Of a stretch of 64,000 nucleotides of DNA, positions 11,651 to 22,993 are shown one piece after another (the first letter of the stretch is position 1; each line of letters begins with the position of its first letter). The DNA comes from Apium graveolens (taxonomy: Eukaryota > Streptophyta > Magnoliopsida > Apiales > Apiaceae), in NCBI RefSeq assembly GCF_009905375.1, contig NW_027417582.1:62001-126000 (forward strand), in the 5' to 3' direction. The notes beneath the pieces were generated by a model. That model was given only the letters and a program-made list of their open reading frames with translations. It did not search any database and was not told where the DNA came from. The position numbers were made by a program, and so were the translations under genes.

Positions 11651-12907
11651 GTGGCCAATCAGGATAAAGTTTCAGTGAGTCAATTTTGTCCCAAATGTCA
11701 ACTTGAAATCCACGGGCTTACTTTTTTGGATGATCTAATTCCCTTTAAGTTAGGAGAGTTCGATGTGATTTTAGGAATGGATTGGTCGTCCCAACATAAG
11801 GCAAATATTGACTGTAACAAAAAGAAGATTGTGATGTTTAAAGAGGATAACACCAGGGTAAATTATCAAGGACAAAGGCAGGAAAAGAAATTTCTCTCGA
11901 TACTAAAGGCAAAGAAACTATTAAGACGAGGATGCGAGGTTTACTTAGCCCATATAGTAAACGCTGAGAAAGAGGTACCTAATCTGGACGAGATTCTAAT
12001 AGTAAGGGAATTTCCAGATATTTTTCCAAATGAGTTGTCAGGATTCCCACCAGATCGTGAGATCGAGTTTTCTATTGACCTAGTTCCCGGAGCAGAACCA
12101 GTTTCAAAGGCTCCATATCATGTGGCCCCAATAGAGATGAAAGAATTAGCTAAGCAACTTCAGGAAATGCTGATTAAAGGAGTGATTAGGCCAAGTGTAT
12201 CCCCGTGGGGTGCCCTAGTGCTATTTGTACAGAAGAAAAAGACAGTATGAGGCTGTGTATTGATTATCAGGAGTTGAATAAGGTAACCATCAAAAATAAG
12301 TATCCCCTACCCAAGATTGATGATTTGTTTGACCAGCTTAAGGGAGCATGTTATTTCTCGAAGATTGACCTAAGATCGGGATATCATCAGTTGAAGATTA
12401 AAAATGAAGACATACCAAAAACTGCATTCAGAACTAGGTAAGGATATTACGAGTTCCAGGTGATTTCATTTGGATTGACCAATGCACCAACAACTTTCAT
12501 GGATTTAATGAACAGGGTATATAAGGAATACTTGGATAAGTTTATTATTGTATTTATTGATGACATCCTCATCTACTCAAAGACTAAAAAAGACCATGCT
12601 GAACACCTGAGGATTCCCCTGCAAAGGCTAAGAGAGAAGCAGTTGTATGTCAAGTTTTCAAAGTGTGAATTTTGGCTAGATAAAATTCATTTTTTGGGTC
12701 ATATAGTGGGTTAGGATGGAATTAAGGTGGATCATGTAAATATTGAGGCTGTATCCAAGTGGGAACAACCAAAGACCCCGACAAAAGTTAGAAGTTTTCT
12801 TTGATTAGCAGGTTGCTACCGGAGATTTGTGAAAGACTTTGCCAATATTACGACTCCATTAACCAAGATGACCAGAAAGAATGAAAAGTTTGTTTGACCC
12901 GGGAAAT
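11651..12907 (+). pseudogene. protease C-terminus and reverse transcriptase of element 2 (truncated)
   Basis: The protease end is LGEFDVILGMDWSSQHKA (about 11751-11803). RT runs [71 protein letters not shown] and [11 protein letters not shown] (about 12549-12580), with both catalytic Asp present. Breaks are a frameshift near 12238, a stop at 12439 in place of Tyr, another at 12712, and more to 12898. The frame ends in MTRKNEKFV; the RNase H and integrase that should follow are absent, replaced at about 12908 by a second copy of gag. Confidence 0.85.
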
Positions 12908-13085
12908 GCCAATAGTGGCCAGTGTCAAGGGAATATTCAATGCTTCAAATGTGGTCATAAGGGTCATTATGCGTCATAATGTAAGTCAGAGAACCCAGGA
13001 GTTACTTGTTATAATTGTGGAAAGGTTGGACATATTCCGAGAAACTGTGGAACGGCTACTCAAGGTACTGCATAGCTAGAGCCAA
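12908..13085 (+). pseudogene. second gag zinc-knuckle fragment fused after RT
   Basis: This stretch repeats 11265-11425 (CFKCGHKGHYAS, then CYNCGKVGHIPRNC and GTATQGTA) but with its own substitutions, so it comes from a related copy. It joins the broken RT near 12908-12915. Downstream it lacks about 24 bp relative to element 2 and jumps from GTACTGCAT to AGCTAGAGCC. The BRL2 fragment begins straight after. The domain order RT then Gag is not functional; it marks a rearrangement junction. Confidence 0.8.
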
Positions 13086-13086
13086 C

Positions 13087-13760
13087 AACCAGCTATCTAG
13101 AGAGATCCCACCTCCTCTTGGTAGAAAGCTTGGAGCAACAACATTTAGTGCATTCTTTCTGAAAATACTTTAGTATTTCTGCGAAATATTGGGAATTCAT
13201 GTAAAGGTGTCGGAGGTTTACTGGAGTTCTCAGGAATTCGACCAGAAAGGCTGTGGCAAGTTCCCACACTGAAAAGTTGTGATGTAACAAGAATGTACTC
13301 TGGTCCAGTCCTAAGTCTATTCACACAGTATCAGACCTTGGAGTATCTTGATCTTTCTTATAATGAGCTTCAAGGCAAAATACCTTATGAGTTTGGGGAA
13401 ATGATAGCCTTGCAAGTTCTTGAGCTAGCACATAACCAGCTCTCTAGGGAAATTCCTTCATCACTTGGTCAACTAAAGAATTTAGGCATGTTTGATGCAT
13501 CACATAACCGATTGCAGGGGCATATCCCTGATTCATTGTCTCAATTGTCATTCTTGGTTCAAATAGATCTCTCTAACAATGAATTAACCGGGAAGATTCC
13601 CCCCGAGGGGACAACTTAGTACCCTACTTGCAAGCCAGTATGCAAACAATCTGGGGCTTTGTGGTGTACCATTGACCGAATGACAGCCTCACAACAAACC
13701 AGCAGCAGACCCAAGTGATGGCAAAAAGAAAGGCAGATGAGCTGCCTCTAAAGAAATAAC
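13087..13760 (+). pseudogene. BRL2: BRL2-like (BRI1-like 2) LRR receptor kinase fragment
   Basis: Translated pieces match the end of the island-domain region and last leucine-rich repeats of BRI1-LIKE 2 (VASCULAR HIGHWAY 1), a plasma-membrane LRR receptor kinase: [82 protein letters not shown] and [16 protein letters not shown]. The cap [14 protein letters not shown] follows. A small deletion near 13155-13165 shifts the frame. An extra C in the run near 13600 shifts it again, and two in-frame stops follow (TE*QPH, GR*AAS). The signal peptide, most LRRs, the transmembrane segment and the kinase are all missing. It lies directly against a retrotransposon gag fragment on the same strand, so it looks captured or rearranged rather than an ancestral locus. 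Confidence 0.85.
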
Positions 13761-15289
13761 TTTAAATGCAACTAATCTGTCCAAACTTTATGTGTAAGGA
13801 GTTTGATAGATGATAGATGTGTATTAGGATGAGATTATTAAGATAATGTTATTTCTTATTTGTTCACGGAAACCAATTAGGAGAGGTGTTATTGGACACA
13901 CGCTAATGGTGGAGGAATCAGGGCGTCGGAAAGTTAATGATAGTGTAAGTACATTGTTGGTGATATAATATGCATCTTACTTATTCACTGGATTTGAACT
14001 TGCGGTAGTTATGTTTGTTATTTAGTTATTATTGAAATGCATAAGGAAAACGATTGTAATTCGCATCAGTCGTATTCTTATTTTTAAGAATTATAGGTTG
14101 CAACCTTTTCTTTGCCTCTAATTTAATATATTTATCCTTAGGATTGTTATGTTCTAATTTAATTCACCTTTCTACTTAATTTAATTTGGTGTCTTTAAAT
14201 TGGTTCCAGGCATCTGTAAATTGGTTCCAGGCATTTCACGTGATATAATATGATAACGTTATTAAGAGGAAGGGATATCCAAATAAAATGAAAGTATAAA
14301 TAACTCAGGGATGCCTACGTTTCAGTAATTGAATTTAATTGCCTAACATTAAATTGGTGGTCACTGGTAACTTATGTTGATGTTTGAGAGTCTTGCTTTT
14401 TTATATTTTCTTAGAAAAGCTTTTAAAATAAATTTAACTTTGAATACTTAAAAAGTCGGGGTAGCTATTATCGAATACAAGCAAAGCAAAGGTCCGTAAC
14501 CGACATACAACCTCAAGAAACTAAGTTGGAAGCCCGTGTAGCAAAGTTTATTTCTCTCATATTTAACATCGGCATGATGAAGCAACAAATGATGGAAATA
14601 GGTTTATTTCTTTGGGTTCCTTCATATCATTGAAAGTGTATTAGGTTATCATTATGCAGCTAGACCCTGTGATAATTTGAATGTAGAATTCAGGTTACTA
14701 ACAGTACTGTTACGGTAGCTGGGAAACACAATGATTTCAACTTTCTCATTAACCTTACCACTGCTCGTGCAACTGTAGTTTACTTTGCCTTTAGTCAGTG
14801 AGAATGTGAAATCCTTCTACACTGCTGCATTAGTTTTTAACAATATATCCAACTCAAGTGACAGTTAATTCTCACTACAATTAATTACTAAACGTATGTG
14901 TTGTAATTTTTTCTTTTGTCATGTTTTAAGAATTTGAGGATTAGATAATTCTTCAACCATATAATAGTGGAATGGTATATACTAAAACAGCATCACATTG
15001 CATGTATATAATTAACAAGCGAGCAAGAAAAGATAAGCTAACAGTATACTGTTTCTCAATTGTGTGTTCTGTATTCTATAACATGTATTATTTTTGTTCC
15101 CCCTGCTGCAAAGATTGCCAAGTGAACATGTTCACAAATCATATTTTACCAATGGAAAAACATTGGCAGCACCAAAATATACATTCTGACAAATTGGATT
15201 TAACATAAAACAGGCAAGTAAATGAAGCAAATATGAAAGCCGAATAAAGTATGCAAATGGAAAGAAAATAAAGGGAAGGAATTACAGTT
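13761..15289. other. AT-rich sequence, no gene recognised
   Basis: No convincing coding frame, LTR end or RNA gene is seen. The only structure is a short tandem duplication of AAATTGGTTCCAGGCAT at about 14198-14236. It could be BRL2 3' flank carried with the fragment, or other degenerate repeat. Confidence 0.4.
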
Positions 15290-15463
15290 ACCACTACCAT
15301 ACATCCCATCAAGCCAATCCTGGCATCAGTACTCATCGGACGTGAGCTTAGCCACCTTGGCATCTATCAAGGCCACACGTAACTCATTCTCCTCATTATT
15401 AAATTTCGGCATGAGGAATTTGGATGATTCGAGATCCTGCCAGATCAAAAATTTGGCCAAGTT
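15290..15463 (-). pseudogene. C-terminal part of a Transposase_28-like transposon gene
   Basis: The minus strand reads NLAKFLIWQDLESSKFLMPKF, NNEENELRVALIDAKVAKL and TSDEY, then a stop and CQDWLDGM. It continues, with one copy of the 5-bp duplication removed, from the frame that ends at 19238 (HGCFISGP then NLAKFL), so the solo LTR at 15469-19237 split one reading frame. The style resembles the plant 'putative gypsy-type transposon' domain (PF04195-like). Assignment is from pattern and order only. Confidence 0.5.
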
Positions 15464-15468
15464 CGGAC
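15464..15468. repeat. target-site duplication CGGAC (left)
   Basis: CGGAC directly precedes the LTR end TGTGATACC and is repeated at 19238-19242 after ...TTACA. Confidence 0.92.
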
Positions 15469-15723
15469 TGTGATACCTTCCAAATCCGGGGTCTTGATTC
15501 GGGAGTCAGTAGCCAATCATAATCATAAACCAAACTGTATAATATATATATAAGCATGCATTTAAACCCCATTTAACAACTAGGGATCAATCTCAGGTTA
15601 TGGTATGAAACAAGAATCTAAAACGTAACATAATTATAAATAATCGTAAAGTTATTATAAATTATTCGATCATAAGCATACAAAGAACTGAATGTCTAGT
15701 TTAGTTTTACCCATGATGATACA

Positions 15724-15810
15724 TCACACTCTAATAACTTGAGGTGCACGCCTCTTGATAACGCGCTTCTTGCCTACACGAATGATGCGGATATCACTCA
15801 TAACCTTCAT
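15724..15810 (-). CDS. short basic LTR ORF, 28 codons
   Basis: MKVMSDIRIIRVGKKRVI, then more basic residues, ending at TGA. Upstream on the minus strand is GGCTCACACTTG, then a T-rich stretch and the ATG, as in the other LTRs. It ends 255 bp from the LTR 3' end. The resemblance to the H3-like copies is limited to basic content (GKKRV) and position. Confidence 0.3.
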   Translation of the reverse strand: MKVMSDIRIIRVGKKRVIKRRAPQVIRV

Positions 15811-16513
15811 TTGAAAGATATAAAAGGGAAAAACAAGTGTGAGCCAACAATGCTCATCAAGTATAATAATGTATAGCTAACATCAATAACCATAATCAAG
15901 GTATGATGATAGGGAATGTATGGAACAATTGTATAACTTGTAATCACGTATTTCACTTTTCTTGTAATTGCGAACTTCAAGATATGGAATATCGTTTATA
16001 GCGATCAACAATAAATTAGGTTGGACACTAGAACCAACATATGTACTATACCTTGTTGATCACTCGGGATACAATATAGGTCTATGCCCATACTTAGACC
16101 CATAATCATATCGGGTATCCAGGACCATTTTGGCCTAATAAACCATAAGGTCAAGTCCATCCATGGCCCTTTTCGTAACCATCCAATCTATAAGGTAAGC
16201 ATCCGAACAATTGGCATGCTTAAATGTTATCCTAACATCATAATCTTTTCCCAATAATGAATAATGTGTAAATAAATCAGGATATGATAGGATGCATTCA
16301 ACTTATCTATAATGTTAGGGAATTTAGTGAGAAACATTATCAAAAGGGATATAATTGAATCAAAAACAACCCAGAACAACAGTCATTTATTCAAGATATC
16401 AATAACTATCATAATGAAAGATCAAGAAACATGCATACTAGCATAAACAGGATTTGATATAATAATAAGCAAAATATTTCACTATTCTAAAATTAGAATA
16501 AGGGAGGAAACTT

Positions 16514-16915
16514 TGTTAGGATCAAATGCTTACCACCACACCGAGAGCAGTTACTTATGAAGAAAGCACAACTATAACCTTTATAATGTAGCAGCCAGCA
16601 CCACGTTTTGATATAGAAAGATGCTAGACACCTCAACAATCACCCCCAGCATTTGCCAGAACTACCAAGTCCCCGTATGAGAAATGCTTGTACCCGTACG
16701 AGACAATGGTTGCATATCATGCCTTTGGCATAAATCTCATAAATATGCACGATAGTGGAAATCAAATCCGTGACTTGCTCTAATACCACTTGTTCGGATC
16801 AAGCGCTTACCACTATGCCAAAAACAACTACTTATGAAGAAGGTGCAACTATAATCTTTATAGTGTAGCAGCTATCGCCACGTTTCGATATAGAAAGATG
16901 CTTGACACTCCAACA
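16514..16915 (-). mobile_element. TRIM (miniature LTR retrotransposon)
   Basis: Two 125-bp terminal direct repeats (16514-16638 and 16791-16915, about 80% identical by hand count) flank about 150 bp. Each begins TGTT and ends AACA. The 5-bp duplication AACTT lies at 16509-16513 and 16916-16920. On the minus strand a primer-binding site TGGTATTAGAGC (16777-16788) sits 2 nt inside the right repeat, and a G-rich tract (GCTGGGGGTGA, 16640-16650) adjoins the left repeat. This is the full architecture of a terminal-repeat retrotransposon in miniature with no coding capacity. It is nested in the solo LTR. Confidence 0.93.
16777..16788 (-). other. primer-binding site of the TRIM
   Basis: The reverse complement is TGGTATTAGAGC, one base from the initiator-Met tRNA site TGGTATCAGAGC, 2 nt from the terminal repeat end. 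Confidence 0.85.
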
Positions 16916-19237
16916 AACTTGCATTATATGTGATAAGAACAAACTCTATTACTTTTAGATAACTCTAACTCAAGTCGTCTCGCCCAACTCGTATCTACAA
17001 ATAAAAGATACTATTTTAATCGCTTATTCAACCTCTTATAAGAATAACTATATATTTTAAACATAACCCATACCCATACGATAACAGTTAATTAGATGAA
17101 ACAATTAAAACAAAAATTAGGACTCGACTATGCACATAAATCAAATAGCACATAGGTCAAATCGTCACATAGGTTGGTAAAATATTTTTAAAATTGAAAT
17201 CAGATCATTATTCATGTTTTTACGAAATATTTGGCTAGTAAAATAATTTGTAAAATGTTTAATCTTTACTTTAAAAATAATTTGGATCTAAAAATAATTA
17301 ATACTAAAAGCTGAACGTTTCCAAAAGAATTTGAGATTTAAAACAATTTTCATCGGAAACAGATTATTTTTCTATGTTTAAAATAAATAGATTATTTTTC
17401 TATTTTTATATTTTTCCAAATGAATTTTTCTATTTTAATTTTTGTCATTTAAAATGAATAAATAGTTTGATTGATATTTAACTAATGAGAATAATCAAAT
17501 TATTATTCAAAATATTGGGTTATTCAAATTAATTAGTTATTAATCTTATTTTTAAATAATTATTTAAAAATCAAAAATTTACAAATGATTTTTCTATTTT
17601 TAGAAATTAAATAAAGGTAATCAAATTATTATATAAATAAACTGATTAATTACTAAAATAATTAATCATTTCAAAAAATAAAAAAATAAAAGAATTCTAG
17701 ATTTTAGAAATTGAAAATAATTTAAACTTATTTATTAAATAAACTAGTCAATTAATTAAAATAATTAATTAATATATTTAAATATATAAACTTATTTTAC
17801 AAGTAATTTTTTAAACAAAATTCAGAAAAAAGTTTTATGAATTTAAATTAGGGTTTCTGGATCGAAACGGGTCAAAGAGTTGGGTAATCGAGTCTTTAGG
17901 AGCAAACCGGACTGACTGAACGCTGATCGGATTGTGCAGATTTCCGAGAGCCTTCGCTAGTTCCGACGAGCTCTATTAAATCCCCAAAGGAGCCCGTTCG
18001 AGCCCACATTTGGTGTTGGATTACTCCATCAAGTCTCAACAACTCAGACGTGGCTTCCACATCAACAACCAACTGCAAACTCATCTTCTCTGGCTAAAAA
18101 TGAGCCGAAAGCTAATGTTTTTCGGCGAACCGATAACTTCCAGACACTGAACAATAATAAAAAATATACATACAAAATTAAATCTATAATTCGTACTAAT
18201 CTAACCCAGTCGATAAATCAACAAACGTATAGCATGTTGACCGGCAAATCAAGAAATGACGATAGTGGTGTTACTGTCCGGTGACCTTAAAATCGAACCT
18301 AACAATAACAAGATTGACATGAAACGATTTCAAATTCAACGACCTATAACTACATAAAAACCAAATCAATCAAAGCAATCTCAAATAAAAAGACCCAAAT
18401 TCGACGAAGGACATGAAATCGAAAAATCTCGAATCTGTTGCCCTTCCGTTAAATTGATGTTTGAAATAGATAGAGCAAATCCAGAGCTACAAAACGATAC
18501 TTGCATACGTAATTCTAACACGGTTTGCACCTTCAAATCAGCCTTTATTCTCATGACACGCAAGACCCTAATCCCTGATCTGCTAGATAATTCTGGATTT
18601 TTCTGAATTTTTTCTGATAATTATCTAATTATTTTTTATATTTATTCTGGAATTTTTTTATAATATCATAAAGATACCTATAATTTTATTTAAGGCCTTA
18701 ATTATATCTTCTAATAAAAATAATTATCCTACAATTAATATTTTATGGGGAATGATTTTAAAAAAAATCAAATAAATATAAAATATATGCCAAAATTTCT
18801 CAAATATTATGAATAATCCAAAAATACAAAAATGTACAATATTTGAAAGACCCATAATTTTGTAAAAATAAAAATATGATTTTTTGTGGGTTTTGGAATA
18901 CCGGTAAGGGCTTGGTAAGATTGTTTTTCAAAAATAAAATATTTTCTAAATTAACTAGATGTCCTGAAAACCAATATGGTAAACACCATATTACAGAATC
19001 AAATCCAAATACTCCAAACGCAATATTGGCTATAAAATTTAATTTCGGTAATATTACATTACATATAAGCACATCCATCATGAAATAAATAGCCGAAAAA
19101 TACACTGAATTACACTGAACAAATAAGACACATATCACGTAACATTTATGATCAACCATAACTCATATTATAATAAAACACATATATTTTATTTAATATA
19201 TTATAGAATAATCACGAAAAAAATTTCGGCTCTTACA

Positions 19238-19242
19238 CGGAC
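19238..19242. repeat. target-site duplication CGGAC (right)
   Basis: Matches 15464-15468 exactly. Confidence 0.92.
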
Positions 19243-19650
19243 CACTGATGAAACACCCGTGGGTATTAGTAGTTTTGTTACTGAGCTTAGTAGCGGTCTA
19301 GTCCACCCATCCCACCCTTCGGGCAATGGGATAGAAGCCCGCGCTCTTGGGGTTCCCACGAAAGTGGTAAAAAACCCAGAAGAGCCGCATTAGTGGCTTC
19401 ACCCCTGCCTATATGCAGCGATTTTGGAAGCAGTATATATGGATGAACCCATTAGTGTCCATCTGCCCAAGTGTTATACCCATCTGCGTGAAAAGATTTT
19501 TTAAAATCTTCAAAATTGGTACCCGAAAGCCGTACTTGAAGGCAGCTTCAGAAATACTGTATGCTCGGTTGTCATACCCTTCCAGGATACCAGTTGTTAG
19601 GACGAAAACACGCGCTAATATTCACGCTAGAATACGCGATCGCAAGTAAT
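19243..19650 (-). pseudogene. N-terminal part of a Transposase_28-like transposon gene
   Basis: Minus-strand reading: LEGYDNRAYSISEAAFKYGF, RVPILKILKNLFTQMGITLG, FIHIYCFQNRCI, a stop, AGVKPLMRLFWVFYHFRG, NPKSAGFYPIARRVGWVD, a stop, then TATKLSNKTTNTHGCFISGP. The order (an FR.P helix, a short 'xxxQMxxN' turn, a YxF..RG.P.S.GFY..ARR block, then W/F.SG) parallels the antisense gene at 37032-38937 (FRFPFHPFIPHLL... QLPPNAW... YIKQRP). Stops fall where Trp is expected in at least one case (GWVD*T). It is a decayed transposon-type gene, later split by the solo LTR. Confidence 0.55.
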
Positions 19651-19984
19651 ATAGAATTAATTCTAGTTAGTTCCCACAAAGACTGGTCTAGGTTAATTTT
19701 AGTCAATGTACTTATGCAACAATGTTATGATTATTATTCAATGCTAAGATGATCACAATTTGAGATTGTTTATATCTATGATTAACTATAGATTATACTA
19801 AAAATCATTAACTAAGAGATTAAAAGGGATTGATTACTATATGACATAAACATGAGATTCTAACTTCATTACTACTTCATTCAATAGCCTTCTTTTTCTT
19901 AACCTTAGCATGCAATGGTGATGACACTAATCAAACAACACGAAACTAGTAAACGCCAACTTTCGTCGTACGAATACCCTACTA
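19651..19984. other. AT-rich spacer, nothing recognised
   Basis: Lies between the transposon-gene remnant and the third chromovirus. No frame or repeat boundary is seen. Confidence 0.4.
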
Positions 19985-22585
19985 CCAGATATAACAACTC
20001 GTACATTTCTATATTAATTAAATGAGTAATACTGAATAATTCAATAAATAAATTATCGGTGTGGGTTTTGTCAGCCGAATATTACTTTGTGATCAGTTGT
20101 AAGTGGTTATTGGTGTTCGAGGTGTAGTTGAGTAATTATTTGAGAACGGGGTTATTTTATTCTTATATCTAAAGGTGATTTTATTTAAGATTTATTTTCA
20201 CAAATACTTGGAGTATCTCTAAAATCATTTCTATGGCTTCATAATTTTATTTATAATTTTTAGGGATTTATAAAATTTAGAAATCGATATTTCATTAATT
20301 ATTTATCTTTAAATGATTTTCTGATTATATTTGATTGTAAAATCAGTATTTAATTATAGAATTCTTCAAAAATTACGAAATTCGTATTTTATTAAGTTTG
20401 GAATATTTCGAGAATTTTAAAATTATTCTAGTAATGTTTGGCTATTATTTAACCGCACATTTATTCGTTAAATTGTTAAATGCAGGTATAAGTCGCGTTT
20501 CAAAATTTATTTAAAAAATTAAAAAAATTTATGTTTTATTAATTTCGGGATATTTATAAAATTTTAAAAATAGTTTGGAAAATTTTCGAATTATTATCGC
20601 CGTAAAGTATTCGTTAAAAAAAATCAAATATCGGAGCAGATTTAGGTTTGTAGTTGGGATTAAGGGACACGTGGAAGTTTCCTGTATTGTAATTGATACG
20701 TGTCCTGCATCAAATTGGACAGCAGAAATATAGCAATAAAAAAAGGGAGCAGGGGCATAAAACACAAAAACACACGCGCGGGGGGTGGGGGAACTGTATC
20801 CTCTCACCAGAAATTCTTTTCTTTCGATGCTCCTGTGCTCTCTCTCCTCTCTTAATCTTACTTTCTCTCTTCTTCCCTGATATCCTCCATTATGGGCAAG
20901 CTTCTGGCCTCCTTGGTTTTTCCGGTCACTGCTCTGATTTTCAGTTTTGCTCCGATTATTTGATGTTTGTATATACACGCGTATATATGTGTATATGCAT
21001 GTTCAGTAATTAGTGTTATTACCGTGGCATGTAGCTTTGCTGTCGCTGTGATTGTTCCACCGTTTTGCCGCCTTTCGCCGGTTTCCGGCGATATGTCGGT
21101 GAGGTCGTGTGGGTGCACGCGTGGCTGTCCTGTTTTCTATATTCTTGTTACTGTCGTGTATGTATCGATCGAGTAACTCGTCTTATTCGAATTATTTTTT
21201 TAATACTCGAATGAGTTGTAATGATTGTTCGGATACTTATTTTAATTATTCGAAATTATTTTAATCGATGGAATTCATGTAGGATGCCCCATATAAACGG
21301 GAACCCGTGAATTTTACCGCCGTCGGTGATGAGCCTCGGTGAGCCGACGGTGGACTGTGATTACGCGGTTCTGAGTCCTGATATATATAATTAATAAAAT
21401 AATATTTAGTGTAAAAAAATAATTTCTCGGAATGAGCAATTTGTTATGTTCTATCGAAATTGGAGTTATAAATGGGGTTGTGAAGTGTGATTGTAATTGC
21501 GAAATTGACTGGTTTGGATTGCGATTGTTGATTGTTGAGACGTCGATTGTGTTCGACGGGTAGTCCGATAAATAAAGGAGACGCTGCCTGATTTTCGAGA
21601 ATGTATCCTGTAAAATATCGAGAATTCCAGTCGAATGTATATAGCTATATAATTATAAATAAAATATTTTGTAAAATTTAACTGACAACCTGTTTCCTAA
21701 AGCGACGAGTATATGTGTTTTCCGAAAATGAATATCGAGTCAAGTTTTGTGTACGTGAACCCTGATTGCTATGTGTAGTGTATTAAGAGGTACAATTATG
21801 AGTCAGATTTTATTAACGTACGGGTAGATTATTAGTGAGGATATGTCAAGCATAATCTAATGTCTAAATTAGTGTATTTCGACTCTGTAGGTTCTAGTCG
21901 GAAGGCCCAAGAGTTGGCGTTGGTCTAAAGATAGCCTAGTGGACTGTCAACGAGCTCAGTAAGGTTCCAATCGAAGGGCCTGAGTGTTGAAGTTGAATTC
22001 AGGGTGATCTAGTGGTTAGGCGATAAAGCCTGAGTGTTCGTGAAAGCTAAAGGTCAATCGACAATATTTATAAAGCTCTGCAAGGCAAGTACCCCTGACC
22101 ATATCCCTATGGTTCAGTAATATATGAATAATTGTTGATTTAAATTATGTACTGGAACATAATGTTTTAATTTATGTATCCCCTATGTTCAAATTATGTT
22201 GTTAACTTGTGTTTTGGGGGAAAAGTAGCTTCTGAAAGTACCTATCTCTAAACTTTGAATAAAATGAAAATGTTTTGGAAAGTGTGTTGTGATAGAATGG
22301 TTTTGAAAAGAGATAGGTAAGTGGTTTGGAAAACTGGATAAAAGTTGATTAGATAATTGGATGAGTGTGCGTAAGGGCTCGTAACGTCCAGGAAGAGAGC
22401 GTAAGAGGCGAGTGGTTGCACACCCTATTATAACCACCAGCCCAGCGTGATAGGGACCTAGCTAGTCTCTGAGTTCCGGAACAAATTTCATAGGATGGCC
22501 AAGATAGAGTTGTCCTATGGAGATAGCCTGATCAGCTGCCTCACCAGGGATCATCCAATACTTTTATATCTGAGTGTGATTATGA

Positions 22586-22730
22586 GGATCCCGTAAAGGA
22601 ACAAGTGATTTTGAGGTTCCTTTAGCGGAACAAGTGAATTTGAGGTTCCCGTAACGGAACAAATGATTTGATGGTCCCCGTAATGGGATAAATGGTTTTA
22701 TGGTTCCTGTAATGGAACAGATGATTTGAA
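22586..22730 (+). repeat. 29-bp tandem repeat, five copies, inside LTR
   Basis: Units follow the pattern GG(T/A)TCCCGTAA.GGAACAAATG plus TTTGA, five in a row of 29 bp each, diverged from one another. The truncated 3' LTR ends before this part, so copy number cannot be compared. Confidence 0.85.
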
Positions 22731-22993
22731 AATAAAATAGCATGCTAAAATTGAACTCTGGTATTTACACAACACAAATAATGAGAGGTTTTATAGAGCA
22801 TGCTAGCTATTGATATCCAGTTTTCATCGGTTTTCATCTGTTTTCACCTGTTTTACTTATTTTCTATAAACGAGTTATGATTTCTGTTCCTAGAAATGTT
22901 TAGCATAAACTGTTTTTGATTATTATTCATATAGTGGTACTGCTGAGCAATTGATTACTCACCCTTGCAAAATGTTTTATATATGTATTACAG

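Larger units (their letters stand above)
15469..19237 (-). mobile_element. solo LTR of a chromovirus-type element
   Basis: On the minus strand it starts TGTAAGAGCCGAAA and ends GGATTTGGAAGGTATCACA, a perfect TG...CA pair, with CGGAC on both sides. No internal region or primer-binding site of its own family adjoins either end, so it is a solo LTR left by LTR-LTR recombination. Its 3769 bp include a nested 402-bp TRIM plus that element's 5-bp duplication, giving a native length of about 3362 bp, close to the 3.1-4.1 kb LTRs elsewhere here. Short antisense-looking frames inside (for example 17896-18084) are not supported as genes. Confidence 0.92.

Noticed and set aside
17896..18563. Two minus-strand open frames inside the solo LTR as possible captured genes
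   Set aside because: Each is about 60 codons with no recognisable homology, inside LTR sequence; the evidence is too weak.
20529..20978. 149-codon minus-strand open frame with a counterpart at 27424-27882
   Set aside because: Both lie at the same place in the two LTRs of element 3, so conservation is by LTR duplication. There is no recognisable domain, and low-complexity GC/AC repeats run through it.
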